A stretch of 49,400 bases of DNA from Marinobacter sp. (lineage in GTDB: Bacteria; Pseudomonadota; Gammaproteobacteria; Pseudomonadales; Oleiphilaceae). The stretch's first letter is position 1; the number at the start of each line of letters is the position of its first letter. Shown piece by piece: positions 35,775 through 43,952 of the stretch. The stretch covers positions 1-49,400 of the forward strand of contig JAAZVL010000002.1 of NCBI GenBank assembly GCA_018623515.1. Direction: 5' to 3'. A program made the translations under genes and the position numbers. The notes beneath the pieces were generated by a model, which was given only the letters and a program-made list of their open reading frames with translations, was not told the DNA's origin and searched no databases.

Positions 35775-36698
35775 TCAGGTCAGTACCGTCAGGAAACGCT
35801 CGTTGAGCTGGCGATCGTGGTAGAAAATCGCCTTGCCGAGCTGCTCGGCCTGCCAGGTCACCGGCTTGTGATCGGGATAGTTGTAATCACCACCGCAGAA
35901 GACCTCGTTGCGGTTACCGGAGGGATCGAAGAAATAGATGGTCTTGCCGTGAGTCAGGCCGTGGCGTGTCGGACCGATGTCAATGGAGGTATCGGTCATG
36001 GAAATGAGGTCTGCAGCTCTGAGTACATCTTCCCAGGTCTCGAGATAGAAAGACGCGTGGTGGAATTTGCCTTTCTCTTCATGATGGATGAAGGCAATAT
36101 CGTGTGCCTTGGTGGAGAGCGTCAGGAACTGGGCAATCCGGGTGCCATCGCCGTCCAGAACCTGCTCCGCCAGATAGAAGCCGAGAACATTCACAAACAG
36201 GTCGTAAGTTGCAGCGAGTTCCGGACCATAAAGCAGACAATGGTCGAACCGTACAGCTTTCATTCCGTCAAGGCCCCGCGGCCACGCTTCCGGGTTGACT
36301 TCGGTCACACCCCACTTGCCGGTATATTTTTTATCGGCATAGAGCTCAAAAGCATGACCCGACGGTGCAGTGAACCGAACCCTGCGGCCACAGTCCTTCA
36401 ATTCACCCTCGGGTACCTGTTCGATATCGATACCATGTGCCACCAGATCCTTCTCAAGCTGCTGCAACGAGGGCTCGTCGACAACTTTGAACGCCATAAA
36501 GTCCATGCCAGGCTCATCTGCTTCACGCAAGACCACGGAGAACTTGTCAACTTCTGTCCAGGCCTTCAGGTAGACCCTTCCCTGATCGTCACGATCCATT
36601 TCGATCAGCCCCAACAGGTCTGTGTAGTGCTTGACTGCGGCATCCATATCGAGGACACGAACCTGAACGTGGCCGGGACGCATTACACCTTTTCTCAT
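35775..36698 (-). CDS. dmpB: Catechol 2,3-dioxygenase
   Basis: This 307-residue Fe(II) extradiol dioxygenase opens the catechol ring to 2-hydroxymuconic semialdehyde. With the ATG at 36698 the iron ligands fall exactly at H153, H214 and E265, the numbering of the XylE/DmpB enzymes. [17 protein letters not shown] opens the N-terminal vicinal-oxygen-chelate domain. A longer frame reaching back into dmpQ is rejected because this start gives the family length. It lies 5 bases after dmpQ, whose ferredoxin reactivates it. Confidence 0.97.
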   Translation of the reverse strand: MRKGVMRPGHVQVRVLDMDAAVKHYTDLLGLIEMDRDDQGRVYLKAWTEVDKFSVVLREADEPGMDFMAFKVVDEPSLQQLEKDLVAHGIDIEQVPEGELKDCGRRVRFTAPSGHAFELYADKKYTGKWGVTEVNPEAWPRGLDGMKAVRFDHCLLYGPELAATYDLFVNVLGFYLAEQVLDGDGTRIAQFLTLSTKAHDIAFIHHEEKGKFHHASFYLETWEDVLRAADLISMTDTSIDIGPTRHGLTHGKTIYFFDPSGNRNEVFCGGDYNYPDHKPVTWQAEQLGKAIFYHDRQLNERFLTVLT

Positions 36699-36703
36699 GA
36701 CAG

Positions 36704-37039
36704 TTACCTCAACGCTTTTGTTGTTGTTTGCTGGTTGGTGAGTTCCGCCGCCGGTTGCGGTCGGCACTCGATGATCAGGTCCGTTTGGGGGTAGATCCGG
36801 CAGGCCAGGACCTCGCCCCTTTCCAGACACTCAGGCGGAACGTGCACCTTGCTCATTTTTCCGCATTCGTAATCACCTTTGATCACGGTGACCTTGCAGA
36901 AACCGCAGCCACCGCCACGGCATCCAACGGGTACGCACTTCAGGCCTCTCTGCTCCATGGCCTTGAGGATGCTCTGGTCCGGAGCGCACTCGAAAGACTG
37001 GCCGGTGGACTGCTCCGTAATCCGGTAGGTCTGAGCCAT
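36704..37039 (-). CDS. dmpQ: Chloroplast-type [2Fe-2S] ferredoxin, C23O reactivator
   Basis: This 111-residue ferredoxin of the XylT/DmpQ type re-reduces inactive ferric catechol 2,3-dioxygenase. The cluster cysteines are in [16 protein letters not shown] near residues 38-48 and in [12 protein letters not shown] near residue 84. An excellent GGAGGT site precedes the ATG. Its place between dmpP and dmpB is as in known dmp operons. Confidence 0.93.
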   Translation of the reverse strand: MAQTYRITEQSTGQSFECAPDQSILKAMEQRGLKCVPVGCRGGGCGFCKVTVIKGDYECGKMSKVHVPPECLERGEVLACRIYPQTDLIIECRPQPAAELTNQQTTTKALR

Positions 37040-37052
37040 GGTCCACCTCCGG

Positions 37053-38114
37053 TCATATCTTCTTGAACAGGGCGGAGCGCTGGGTTTCTTCCGCGCCGTC
37101 CGCCGCTGTCAGGAACTTCTCCATGAAGATGTCCCGCTCGAACAGCCGGCCCTGCATCAGAGCGGTGATGGCAGCATCGATCATGGGAGGCGGTCCGCAC
37201 ATGTAGGCCTTGTTACCGGCGAAACGACCGTCGAAGTGTTCCTTGGCCGCCTCATGGACATAGCCCCGGAACCCCGGCCATTCGACATCCTCTGCGGCAT
37301 CACTCAAGGCCGGCACATAAGTGAAGTTGTCGTAATCACGATCCAATGCCTCAAACAGCTCCCGGTTATACAGCTCGGCCTGATTTCGGGCTCCCTGGAA
37401 CAGGGTGATCTTGCGTTCATCGTTTTGCTCCAGCAGATCCAGGATCATGGATTGGGGGCTGGACAGTCCCGAACCACCGGCAATGAAAATCAGATCCCCT
37501 GGCTGGGAGTTGCGAACGAAAAACTGACCGTAGGGACCGGAAAGATTGAGCTTCTCACCGACTGTCAGTTGTTCGTGGATGTAAGTGGTGGCGGCACCGC
37601 CTGGCACCAGGCGCACATGCAACTCCACTTCATCAGACTTGCTCGGCGGGTTGGCCAGTGAGAAGGCCCTGGGACCGTCCACGCCCGGCAGCTCGATGTT
37701 GATGTATTGTCCCGCCTGGAAGGTCATCGGCCGGTCCAGTTTCAGATGCACACCCTTGATGGTCGGCGACAGGTCCACGATATTGGTGACCGTGGCGTCG
37801 TAATCCTCGACCGGGTACCCCTCGAAATCCGGATCCACGTCGATATCAGCCTCGATGGTGACGTCGCTTTCAACCGTGGCGCAGCATGCCAGGACCTTGC
37901 CCTCGTCCCGTTCCACGTCCATCAGGGCAAACGGCGATGCATCGCCAACTTCAACATCCCCTTCCAGCACCTGGACCTTGCAGGTGGCGCAGGTGCCATG
38001 GCCGCAGGCAAACGGCAGCCAGACGCCCTGGCGGAGAGCCGCCTGGAGAATGGTCTGGCCATCCTCCACCTCAATCTGCTCGCCAATCGGCTCGATGGTT
38101 ACGGTGTGACTCAT
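37053..38114 (-). CDS. dmpP: Phenol hydroxylase reductase component
   Basis: This 353-residue iron-sulfur flavoprotein passes electrons from NADH to the DmpN oxygenase. The N-terminal [2Fe-2S] domain has PFACGHGTCATCKVQVLEG and a later CCATVES cysteine. The FAD domain has RAFSLANPPS, and the NAD domain has IFIAGGSGLSSPQSMI and a C-terminal CGPPPMIDAA. The start at 38114 gives exactly the DmpP length (353). A frame extending to 38144 lacks support. Confidence 0.96.
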   Translation of the reverse strand: MSHTVTIEPIGEQIEVEDGQTILQAALRQGVWLPFACGHGTCATCKVQVLEGDVEVGDASPFALMDVERDEGKVLACCATVESDVTIEADIDVDPDFEGYPVEDYDATVTNIVDLSPTIKGVHLKLDRPMTFQAGQYINIELPGVDGPRAFSLANPPSKSDEVELHVRLVPGGAATTYIHEQLTVGEKLNLSGPYGQFFVRNSQPGDLIFIAGGSGLSSPQSMILDLLEQNDERKITLFQGARNQAELYNRELFEALDRDYDNFTYVPALSDAAEDVEWPGFRGYVHEAAKEHFDGRFAGNKAYMCGPPPMIDAAITALMQGRLFERDIFMEKFLTAADGAEETQRSALFKKI

Positions 38115-38124
38115 GGCAGTTTCC

Positions 38125-38484
38125 TCAGGAAGCAGTCCCGGCAATGCCGTCCAGCCCTTTGGTGGTGACGGTCAGCATGCTCTTGTGATCGATACCGCTG
38201 TCTTTCAGCGTCGCGTTGGGGTCAGGTGTGAAGGCCTCTCCGTTGAGCTGCCACTCCGCGCCGAGGAAATCGGCTTTCGCCGCATCCGGGTGAGCGGCTA
38301 CTGCCGGCTTGAGAACCTCTTCCACCATCGCGCCAAAGGTCATGTCGGGCCCGACCAGGAACGCGAAGGGAGAGCAATACATCAGGTGATGCGGCCAGTA
38401 GACATACAGCAACTGCATGCCGTTGAAGTTCTCGACCTTGTCTTTGGGTTCGAATTTGTAGTCGTATAAGGCATTTACACTCAT
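38125..38484 (-). CDS. dmpO: Phenol hydroxylase oxygenase subunit DmpO
   Basis: This 119-residue gamma-type subunit is part of the (LNO)2 phenol hydroxylase core. MSVNALYDYKFEPKDKVENF and VYWPHHLMYCSPFAFLVGPD are characteristic of DmpO/PhhO. The ATG at 38484 gives the same length as DmpO. A GTG three codons earlier is possible but less likely. A GC-rich hairpin lies between dmpN and this gene. Confidence 0.94.
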   Translation of the reverse strand: MSVNALYDYKFEPKDKVENFNGMQLLYVYWPHHLMYCSPFAFLVGPDMTFGAMVEEVLKPAVAAHPDAAKADFLGAEWQLNGEAFTPDPNATLKDSGIDHKSMLTVTTKGLDGIAGTAS

Positions 38485-38518
38485 GTTGTTCACCTTGTTG
38501 TTTTTGTGGGTGAGACAC

Positions 38519-38538
38519 CCGGAGCGCGCAGGCTCCGG
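38519..38538 (-). promoter_or_regulatory. Intercistronic hairpin between dmpN and dmpO
   Basis: A perfect 7-base-pair GC-rich stem (CCGGAGC with GCTCCGG, 6-base loop) lies in the 66-base gap, 12 bases after the dmpN stop. No T-run follows, so read-through is expected. It may stabilise the upstream message or tune subunit ratio. Confidence 0.5.
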
Positions 38539-38550
38539 ATGAATCCCGGA

Positions 38551-40098
38551 TCAGGCGGCGTCCTGACTGGAGCTGCTTTCTTTATCGCCGGTCTGTTTGC
38601 CCTTGATGGACAGCCAGCGCTTGTGGTCCGGGGACCCGATATACTCGAAATTGTCCTGCCCGATGTTGATGTGGTAGTACTTCGAAACCACCGTCTCGAC
38701 ATCGCCACCCTCACAGTTGCCCTGGTAGATCTGGTGTACCGGCAACCAGGCCTGCACGTATTTCTCCGGCTCGTTCTTGAAGATGTCGCAGCACCCGTCA
38801 GAGCAGAAGTGATAGCGCTCGCCCTCGTGCACGATTTGCCGATGGCTCAGCACTGTCGGGTCGTCCTTCTCGGTGAAGATGGTCGGGATCTGACACACCT
38901 GGCAGAGCTGTGGCAGAGTGTTGTTGTAGAAACGGCGCCCTTCGGCGTGCTCCCTCGCCCAGTACTCGAAGCGCGGGCGATAGTACTTGTCGAAAGTCTC
39001 CGGGTATTTCTCGGACAGCCAGTCCAGCTCATCCTTCTCCGGCATCCAGGTGTGGAAGTTGGTGGCGTGGCCGTACTGGTAGAAGGTGCTCCAGGCCTGA
39101 TGACTGATGTGATGCTTGGCGTCGTTGGCAATGTCCTGGTACTTCGGCGGACGGATACCGTAGCGCTCCAGATCCTTGAACAGGGCCCCGCCGTTCTGCT
39201 CGTAGTACACCTCCCAGGCCTCGGCCCAGGACATGACCCGGTTCGGCAGCATGTAGTCCATCATCATGCCCACCAGGCTCAGCATCCGGAAACCACGCCA
39301 GAACCACTTGTCGATCCAGCGCTGGACGATGGGTACGTTGTCCTCGTGCTGCTCCAGGATGAACTTGATCACCTCAAGACCCAGGGTCATGTGACGGGCC
39401 TCGTCGGACTGCGCCGAGAAGCCGAAGGTCACGGTGGCCATGTCACCGTTGTAGGCAGCGCCGGACATGAAAGGCACGAACAGCAGGTTGGTCAGCACGT
39501 ACTCAAAGGAGAACGAGATTGCGGTCAGGAACTCGAACGGGCCAGCAGAGCGGGCGTCGTCAAAGAACGACTTGGGCACCGACAGGAACCACACCCGGTC
39601 GTGCATGTGCGCGGCATCGTGCAGACCGTTGAAGTGCTTGTTGTAGTGGCTCATGGCGTGCTGCTGGGTCTGGGAGTGGCGCAGCTCGTCGATGGCCTGC
39701 ATCTGGCAGGCAACCCGGGCACCGGCGCCACTGAAGTCCCGTCCCACGCGGGCATACCCCTGGAAGGCTGCGTGCTCCAGCGGAGAGACCCCGGACAGGA
39801 ACAGCTTCAGGGCATTGACGTAACGGGCATCCGAAATGTTCTGGTGGCCGTTGTTCTGGGCAAACGCGTCGAAGATGGCGTAAAGCTTTTTCTCTTTCTC
39901 TGCCTGGTACTTCCAGTAGGCATCCATGGTCAGACGGAACGGATCTTCCCACTGGGACCAATCGGTGATCTTGATACCCTCGAACGACTCGTTCGGGAAG
40001 ATGTCCTCTTTCTTCTGATAGGTGGGCTCCCAGGCCATATCCCGGGTGAGGTACTGGTACTTGTCTTTGAGATTAAGCTTCTTGTTTTTAACAGGCAT
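38551..40098 (-). CDS. dmpN: Phenol hydroxylase large (alpha) oxygenase subunit
   Basis: This 515-residue diiron monooxygenase subunit hydroxylates phenol to catechol. With ATG 40098 the six iron ligands fall at E108, E138, H141, E199, E233 and H236, the standard DmpN positions (SPLEHAAF, AIDELRHSQ, SFEYVL, SDEARHMTLG). The C-terminal domain has a YHS/TRASH-like CQVCQIPTIF...HFCSDGCCDIF cysteine set. GGGAG precedes the start. An extension to 40122 is rejected. Confidence 0.97.
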   Translation of the reverse strand: MPVKNKKLNLKDKYQYLTRDMAWEPTYQKKEDIFPNESFEGIKITDWSQWEDPFRLTMDAYWKYQAEKEKKLYAIFDAFAQNNGHQNISDARYVNALKLFLSGVSPLEHAAFQGYARVGRDFSGAGARVACQMQAIDELRHSQTQQHAMSHYNKHFNGLHDAAHMHDRVWFLSVPKSFFDDARSAGPFEFLTAISFSFEYVLTNLLFVPFMSGAAYNGDMATVTFGFSAQSDEARHMTLGLEVIKFILEQHEDNVPIVQRWIDKWFWRGFRMLSLVGMMMDYMLPNRVMSWAEAWEVYYEQNGGALFKDLERYGIRPPKYQDIANDAKHHISHQAWSTFYQYGHATNFHTWMPEKDELDWLSEKYPETFDKYYRPRFEYWAREHAEGRRFYNNTLPQLCQVCQIPTIFTEKDDPTVLSHRQIVHEGERYHFCSDGCCDIFKNEPEKYVQAWLPVHQIYQGNCEGGDVETVVSKYYHINIGQDNFEYIGSPDHKRWLSIKGKQTGDKESSSSQDAA

Positions 40099-40112
40099 GG
40101 TATGTCTCCCAA

Positions 40113-40382
40113 TCAGTTCCACTGAAGAATGAAGTGGTCGTCGTCCTCGTCGACGTTGCCGCCGATACTGATCACATCAATCAGCATCTCCTGAACGTCC
40201 CAGTCGCGACCGAGCTTTTCTTCCATGGTTTCCCGGTTGATCACCAGGCGTTTCTCCGCCTGGATCCGGATCATCGCGGGCTGGTGCTGGATCTCTGCTT
40301 CCGGGTTGTCCTCGGCAATGGCGTCCACCAGGTAGCGGGCGTTGTCGTTGTCCTGAAAGGCAATGAATACAAGCTGGCTCAT
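40113..40382 (-). CDS. dmpM: Phenol hydroxylase effector (coupling) protein
   Basis: This 89-residue cofactor-free regulatory protein binds the oxygenase and couples electron delivery to hydroxylation. SQLVFIAFQDNDNARYLVDAI and ISIGGNVDEDDDHFILQWN are typical of DmpM/PhhM (90 residues). The start overlaps the dmpL stop by 4 bases. Confidence 0.95.
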   Translation of the reverse strand: MSQLVFIAFQDNDNARYLVDAIAEDNPEAEIQHQPAMIRIQAEKRLVINRETMEEKLGRDWDVQEMLIDVISIGGNVDEDDDHFILQWN

Positions 40383-41380
40383 GCGGATACTCCCTGACTC
40401 TGCAGTCCGAATTTCTTGAGGCGGGTGGCGAGTTGCGCCCTGGTTTCATCCAGCGCGTCGACGCCGGTGGAGGCTTCTGCGAGCGGCTTCAGGGCTTGGT
40501 AGACTCGCGGCTCCCAGTGATCGATCCAGGTCTGCAGCAGTTCGCGATTGGCATCGCTGTCTCCGGCCACTGCTTTCATCATCGCGTTGGTCCAGCGCAG
40601 GGACTCCTTGTACCAGTCGCGCATGAACTCGGTGAGCATGGAGACGTCTTCAGCATCCTGCTCGCCCAGCCACTGATCCATCTTTTCGTAAACCATCGGA
40701 TAGAGCAGGCCGTCCATCAGCACGTTCTGCACCAGGCTCAGCTCGAACCAGTCCTGCATGACCAGGGTGTCTTCCACCAGCTTGCGCATCGGCTGCCAGA
40801 GTTCATCGTCCATCCAGTAGCCCTTGGACTCGTCCAGGCTGGTACCGGTGCTGCCGTCGATCAGCAGCGCGATCCGGGACAGGTACTGGCCAACGCCCAG
40901 GCGGTCCATGGCCTGATAGATGTGCATCTGGGCCACGGTCGTGGCGGTGGCGTCACCGGCGATCTTGCTGTTGTTCATGTTGGCGCCAAGCTCGACGTGA
41001 CGGAGCGGAACCAGCAGGCGAAGCAGCTGCTTCTGGGTTTCTTCGGGCAGTCGGCCCAGCAGGTTGCGCTTCTCGCAGAAGCCGAAGCTGGTCTCGGCGG
41101 CTTCCTGCATCTTTGCGCGGTTGCCCACATAGGCGCCGTAATAGAATTGGCGTGGGTCAGTCACCGCATACCAGTCTTCCATCCGGATGGCAGTGCGGGT
41201 TTCATCATTGAGCTCATGCTCGGAATCCCACAGCGGGCGATAGTGAAAGTTGGTCTTGGCTTCGAGATCGTAGCTGGCTTCCTGGTAACGGGAGGCCGGC
41301 TTGTCGCCGAAGCGACGGGCGATGTGGCCAAAGGTCTGGCGGATGGGTTCCACCGAGTTGGTCTTGATTTCGATGCTCAT
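40379..41380 (-). CDS. dmpL: Phenol hydroxylase beta oxygenase subunit
   Basis: This 333-residue subunit has the ferritin-like fold without the metal site and forms the core with DmpN and DmpO. MSIEIKTNSVEPIRQTFGHI and the conserved VTDPRQFYYGAYVGNRAKMQ identify DmpL/PhhL (331-333 residues). The ATG at 41380 is preferred over upstream in-frame codons because of family length. Confidence 0.95.
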   Translation of the reverse strand: MSIEIKTNSVEPIRQTFGHIARRFGDKPASRYQEASYDLEAKTNFHYRPLWDSEHELNDETRTAIRMEDWYAVTDPRQFYYGAYVGNRAKMQEAAETSFGFCEKRNLLGRLPEETQKQLLRLLVPLRHVELGANMNNSKIAGDATATTVAQMHIYQAMDRLGVGQYLSRIALLIDGSTGTSLDESKGYWMDDELWQPMRKLVEDTLVMQDWFELSLVQNVLMDGLLYPMVYEKMDQWLGEQDAEDVSMLTEFMRDWYKESLRWTNAMMKAVAGDSDANRELLQTWIDHWEPRVYQALKPLAEASTGVDALDETRAQLATRLKKFGLQSQGVSA

Positions 41381-41430
41381 ATCAACGTTACCGTCTTGTT
41401 GTTGTGAACGTGGAGGTTGATGGTTGGTGC

Positions 41431-41691
41431 CTAGTAACGCTGTCCGCGCTCCCCGAACCGCCACTTGACCATGTCTTCGTCAATCTCGCGGATCATGTCG
41501 GAGTCCATGTGGACAACGTTGTTGTGCTTGCAGAAGAGTTCGAAGGCCTCGCGAGGCAGCACAAGCTCGACGAACAGTTCCGGGTAGCCAATGGCAAAGT
41601 CGAATTCAACGAACTTGTCATCCGGCTCGCTGCGGACCCGGATGTATCGGGTCAACTCGTCGAAAGTCTTGTTGTCAGTCTGAGTCGTCAT
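41431..41691 (-). CDS. dmpK: Phenol hydroxylase assembly protein
   Basis: This 86-residue protein is the first gene of the operon. DmpK-type proteins help load iron into the oxygenase and are not needed for turnover itself. YIRVRSEPDDKFVEFDFAIG and FELFCKHNNVV match the family. The ATG at 41691 lies about 30 bases downstream of the predicted sigma-54 start site. Confidence 0.9.
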   Translation of the reverse strand: MTTQTDNKTFDELTRYIRVRSEPDDKFVEFDFAIGYPELFVELVLPREAFELFCKHNNVVHMDSDMIREIDEDMVKWRFGERGQRY

Positions 41692-41731
41692 TGTCGGCCC
41701 CGTTGTGTTTGTTGTTGGCTGGAACACTCGG

Positions 41732-41749
41732 AGCAACGGCTGTGCCAGA
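41732..41749 (-). promoter_or_regulatory. Sigma-54 (-24/-12) promoter of the dmpK-I operon
   Basis: On the minus strand the core reads TGGCACAGCCGTTGCT (41747 down to 41732), a full match to the TGGCAC-N5-TTGC consensus. Transcription should begin near 41721, about 30 bases before dmpK. The same 16 bases occur at 43953-43968 on the other strand, before the YCF48-RND operon. The rest of 41692-42060 holds the activator sites and the dmpR promoter. Confidence 0.93.
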
Positions 41750-41869
41750 TTAGCCGAACAAGCCGGAATAAGTTTTCAGGTCACTGTTTTTCAATGGGTT
41801 TTCAGAACACATCTAGTGTCAGCTTCGTGCAGACGCGATGGCATGAAGGAGGACAGGAGGCAGGTCGTT

Positions 41870-41885
41870 TTCATCAAATAATCAA
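41870..41885 (-). promoter_or_regulatory. DmpR/XylR-type upstream activating site 1 (dmp promoter)
   Basis: The minus strand reads TTGATTATTTGATGAA, 14 of 16 matches to the recalled DmpR/XylR site TTGATCATTTGATCAA. The centre is about 131 bases upstream of the -24 element, the usual distance for looping activation. Confidence 0.8.
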
Positions 41886-41900
41886 TTTTCACTAACCGGG

Positions 41901-41914
41901 TGAGCAAATGCTCA
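41901..41914 (-). promoter_or_regulatory. DmpR/XylR-type upstream activating site 2 (dmp promoter)
   Basis: TGAGCAAATGCTCA is a perfect inverted repeat (6-base arms). Its complement TGAGCATTTGCTCA matches 12 of 14 bases of the same consensus. Its centre is exactly 30 bases, about three helical turns, from site 1. Confidence 0.75.
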
Positions 41915-41949
41915 GGAGGGCTGACCTGACTATTTTCTAGACAAAAAAT

Positions 41950-41965
41950 TTAACCATTTGGTTGA
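41950..41965. promoter_or_regulatory. Weak third DmpR-like site overlapping the dmpR promoter
   Basis: TTAACCATTTGGTTGA matches 11 of 16 bases of the activating-site consensus and contains the inverted repeat AACCA/TGGTT. It overlaps a candidate -35 element of dmpR, so it could mediate autorepression, as XylR does at its own promoter. Confidence 0.45.
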
Positions 41966-41991
41966 TTTTTGACTTTCATCAGGTGTTATAT
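41962..41991 (+). promoter_or_regulatory. Candidate sigma-70 promoter of dmpR
   Basis: TTGATT (41962-41967) and TTATAT (41986-41991) are 18 bases apart. They lie about 70 bases before the dmpR start. TTGACT at 41969 is an alternative -35 with tighter spacing. Confidence 0.45.
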
Positions 41992-42060
41992 AAAAGCGCA
42001 CTATCGGAAAACGAGCTCCAAAAGAGCCGTCCCACTACAACTACAACAGGGACACCCCTC

Positions 42061-43767
42061 ATGGCAGTTACCTACAAGCCACAACTGAATTATGTGGATT
42101 TCCGGGATCTTACGGATCAGATCCGATTTCAGAGTACGGAAGGTAAAATCTGGTTTGGTGAGCAGCGAATGCTGCTTATGCACCTCAATGCCATGGCCGC
42201 ATTCCGTCGGGAAATGGTGAACAGCATGGGTGTCGAACGGGCCAAAGGCTTTTTCCTGCGCCTCGGCTACCAATCCGGCATCCGCGATGCGGAACTGGCG
42301 AGAAAGCTACGCCCCCATTGCGATGAGTTGGACATCTTTCTGGCCGGCCCCCAACTCCATTCCCTCAAGGGCATGGTGAAGGTGATTCCGCTGGAGATCG
42401 ATATTGACCAGGAAACCGGTGAGTTCTATGGCAAGCTGGAATGGATCGATTCCTTTGAAGTCGAGATCTGCCAGACCGAGCTTGGCCAGATGGACCAACC
42501 CGCCTGTTGGGCGCTGCTCGGCTACGCCTGCGCCTATACCTCCTCGTTCATGGGTCGGGAGATCATTTTCCGTGAAATCAGCTGCCGGGGCTGCGGCGAT
42601 GAGAAGTGCATCATCGAGGGCAAACCGGCGGAGCAATGGGAGGATGCCGAGGAATTTTCCCGTTATTTCAAGGCCGATCCAATCATCGAAGAACTGTACG
42701 ACCTGCAAGCCCAGCTTAGTTCCCTGCGCAGCAGCCTCCACAAACAGCAGGGGCAGTATTACGGCATCGGTCAGTCGGCTGCATACAACAAGGTCTGCAA
42801 GATGATAGACAAGGCCGCGCAGGGCAAGGTTTCAGTTCTGTTATTGGGCGAGACCGGAGTCGGTAAAGAGGTCATTGCACGCAGCGTGCATTTGCGAAGC
42901 GAACGATCTGAGAGTCCCTTTGTAGCGGTCAACTGCGCAGCTATTCCACCGGATCTGATCGAGGCCGAATTGTTCGGGGTCGAGAAAGGCGCTTACACCG
43001 GAGCCAACCAGTCACGCGAGGGGCGCTTTGAGCGTGCAAACGGGGGGACCATTTTCCTTGATGAAGTGGTCGAGCTTACCCCGAGGGCCCAGGCCACGCT
43101 TTTGAGGGTGTTACAGGAGGGAGAACTTGAGCGGGTTGGCGACAACCGGACACGCAAGGTTAACGTTCGGGTCATCGCCGCCACCAACGAGAGTCTTGAG
43201 CAGGCGGTGGAGGACGGCCGCTTCCGGGCAGACCTCTTCTATCGTCTTAACGTTTTCCCGGTAAAGATTCCTCCTTTGAGGGAACGCCTGGAAGATCTTC
43301 CCGTCCTGATCGAACATTTTCTCGGAAAGTTTCATTCGGAATATGACAAACATACCCTCGGCCTTTCCGACAAGGCACTGGATCTATGCCTGCGTTACCA
43401 CTGGCCCGGCAATATCCGGGAACTGGAGAACGTGATCGAGCGCGGTGTCATTCTCACAGAAAACAATGAATGCATCAGCCAGGAAGCGTTGTTCGCGGTA
43501 TCGCCTCCAACCAACGATGATTTGCCGACGGATTGCGTGGACATGGGGGGCAAGGTAACCAATTCGCAAGGGGCGACTACCTCCGGACACTGGTCCGAAC
43601 ACATCCTGGGCAACCACATCAGCCTTGACGAAGTGGAAGAGACACTTATGCGCGAAGCGATGGAACGTGCCAACCAGAATGTATCCAAGGCCGCACGGAT
43701 CCTGGGGCTGACCCGCCCCGCCCTCGCCTACCGACTGAAAAAATCAGGCATTCTCGCCGAATCCTGA
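42061..43767 (+). CDS. dmpR: Phenol-responsive sigma-54 activator, DmpR/MopR/XylR family
   Basis: This 568-residue regulator binds phenols directly and activates sigma-54 promoters. The sensor domain (1-211) holds phenol-binding H100 and W128 and zinc ligands C149, E172, C175 and C183. These correspond to MopR H106, W134, C155, E178, C181 and C189 at a constant offset of six. The AAA+ domain has Walker A GETGVGKE (263-270), the sigma-54 loop as GAYTGA (310-315) and Walker B GGTIFLDE (328-335). A Fis-type helix-turn-helix (VSKAARILGLTRPALAYRL) ends the protein. ATG 42061 is chosen over an upstream frame because it gives the family N-terminus. The gene is divergent from dmpK. Confidence 0.96.
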   Translation: MAVTYKPQLNYVDFRDLTDQIRFQSTEGKIWFGEQRMLLMHLNAMAAFRREMVNSMGVERAKGFFLRLGYQSGIRDAELARKLRPHCDELDIFLAGPQLHSLKGMVKVIPLEIDIDQETGEFYGKLEWIDSFEVEICQTELGQMDQPACWALLGYACAYTSSFMGREIIFREISCRGCGDEKCIIEGKPAEQWEDAEEFSRYFKADPIIEELYDLQAQLSSLRSSLHKQQGQYYGIGQSAAYNKVCKMIDKAAQGKVSVLLLGETGVGKEVIARSVHLRSERSESPFVAVNCAAIPPDLIEAELFGVEKGAYTGANQSREGRFERANGGTIFLDEVVELTPRAQATLLRVLQEGELERVGDNRTRKVNVRVIAATNESLEQAVEDGRFRADLFYRLNVFPVKIPPLRERLEDLPVLIEHFLGKFHSEYDKHTLGLSDKALDLCLRYHWPGNIRELENVIERGVILTENNECISQEALFAVSPPTNDDLPTDCVDMGGKVTNSQGATTSGHWSEHILGNHISLDEVEETLMREAMERANQNVSKAARILGLTRPALAYRLKKSGILAES

Positions 43768-43807
43768 TACCCCATCGTCGTTGGACACGGATGTCCTTTC
43801 CCGCCCC

Positions 43808-43823
43808 TTGATCAAATCGACAA
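43808..43823 (+). promoter_or_regulatory. DmpR-like activating site A upstream of the YCF48-RND operon
   Basis: TTGATCAAATCGACAA matches 13 of 16 bases of the complement of the DmpR site (TTGATCAAATGATCAA). Its centre is about 138 bases before the -24 element. Confidence 0.7.
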
Positions 43824-43836
43824 GCAGTTCCCCCAG

Positions 43837-43852
43837 TTAACGATTTGATAAA
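43837..43852 (+). promoter_or_regulatory. DmpR-like activating site B upstream of the YCF48-RND operon
   Basis: TTAACGATTTGATAAA matches 12 of 16 bases of TTGATCATTTGATCAA. Its centre is 29 bases from site A, almost the same spacing as in the dmp array. It overlaps a perfect inverted repeat TTTGAT-AAAA-ATCAAA at 43844-43859. Confidence 0.6.
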
Positions 43853-43884
43853 AATCAAACCACCTTCCAGCTCCTTGAAAGTCA

Positions 43885-43900
43885 TTGATTAAATGCTCAA
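43885..43900 (+). promoter_or_regulatory. DmpR-like activating site C upstream of the YCF48-RND operon
   Basis: TTGATTAAATGCTCAA matches 14 of 16 bases of TTGATCAAATGATCAA. Its centre is about 61 bases before the -24 element, closer than usual for enhancer-type activation, but it is one of the two best matches in the window. Confidence 0.7.
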
Positions 43901-43952
43901 AAGTGCAATTTAAGCTTTATTTTTCAGTAGCTTGAAAATACTTTAGCCGTCA

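Noticed and set aside
38506..40125. Long open frame (539 codons) on the plus strand across dmpN
   Set aside because: It is antisense to dmpN, whose six iron ligands are all in place; the composition is low-complexity Val/Leu/Gly/His with no recognisable motif.
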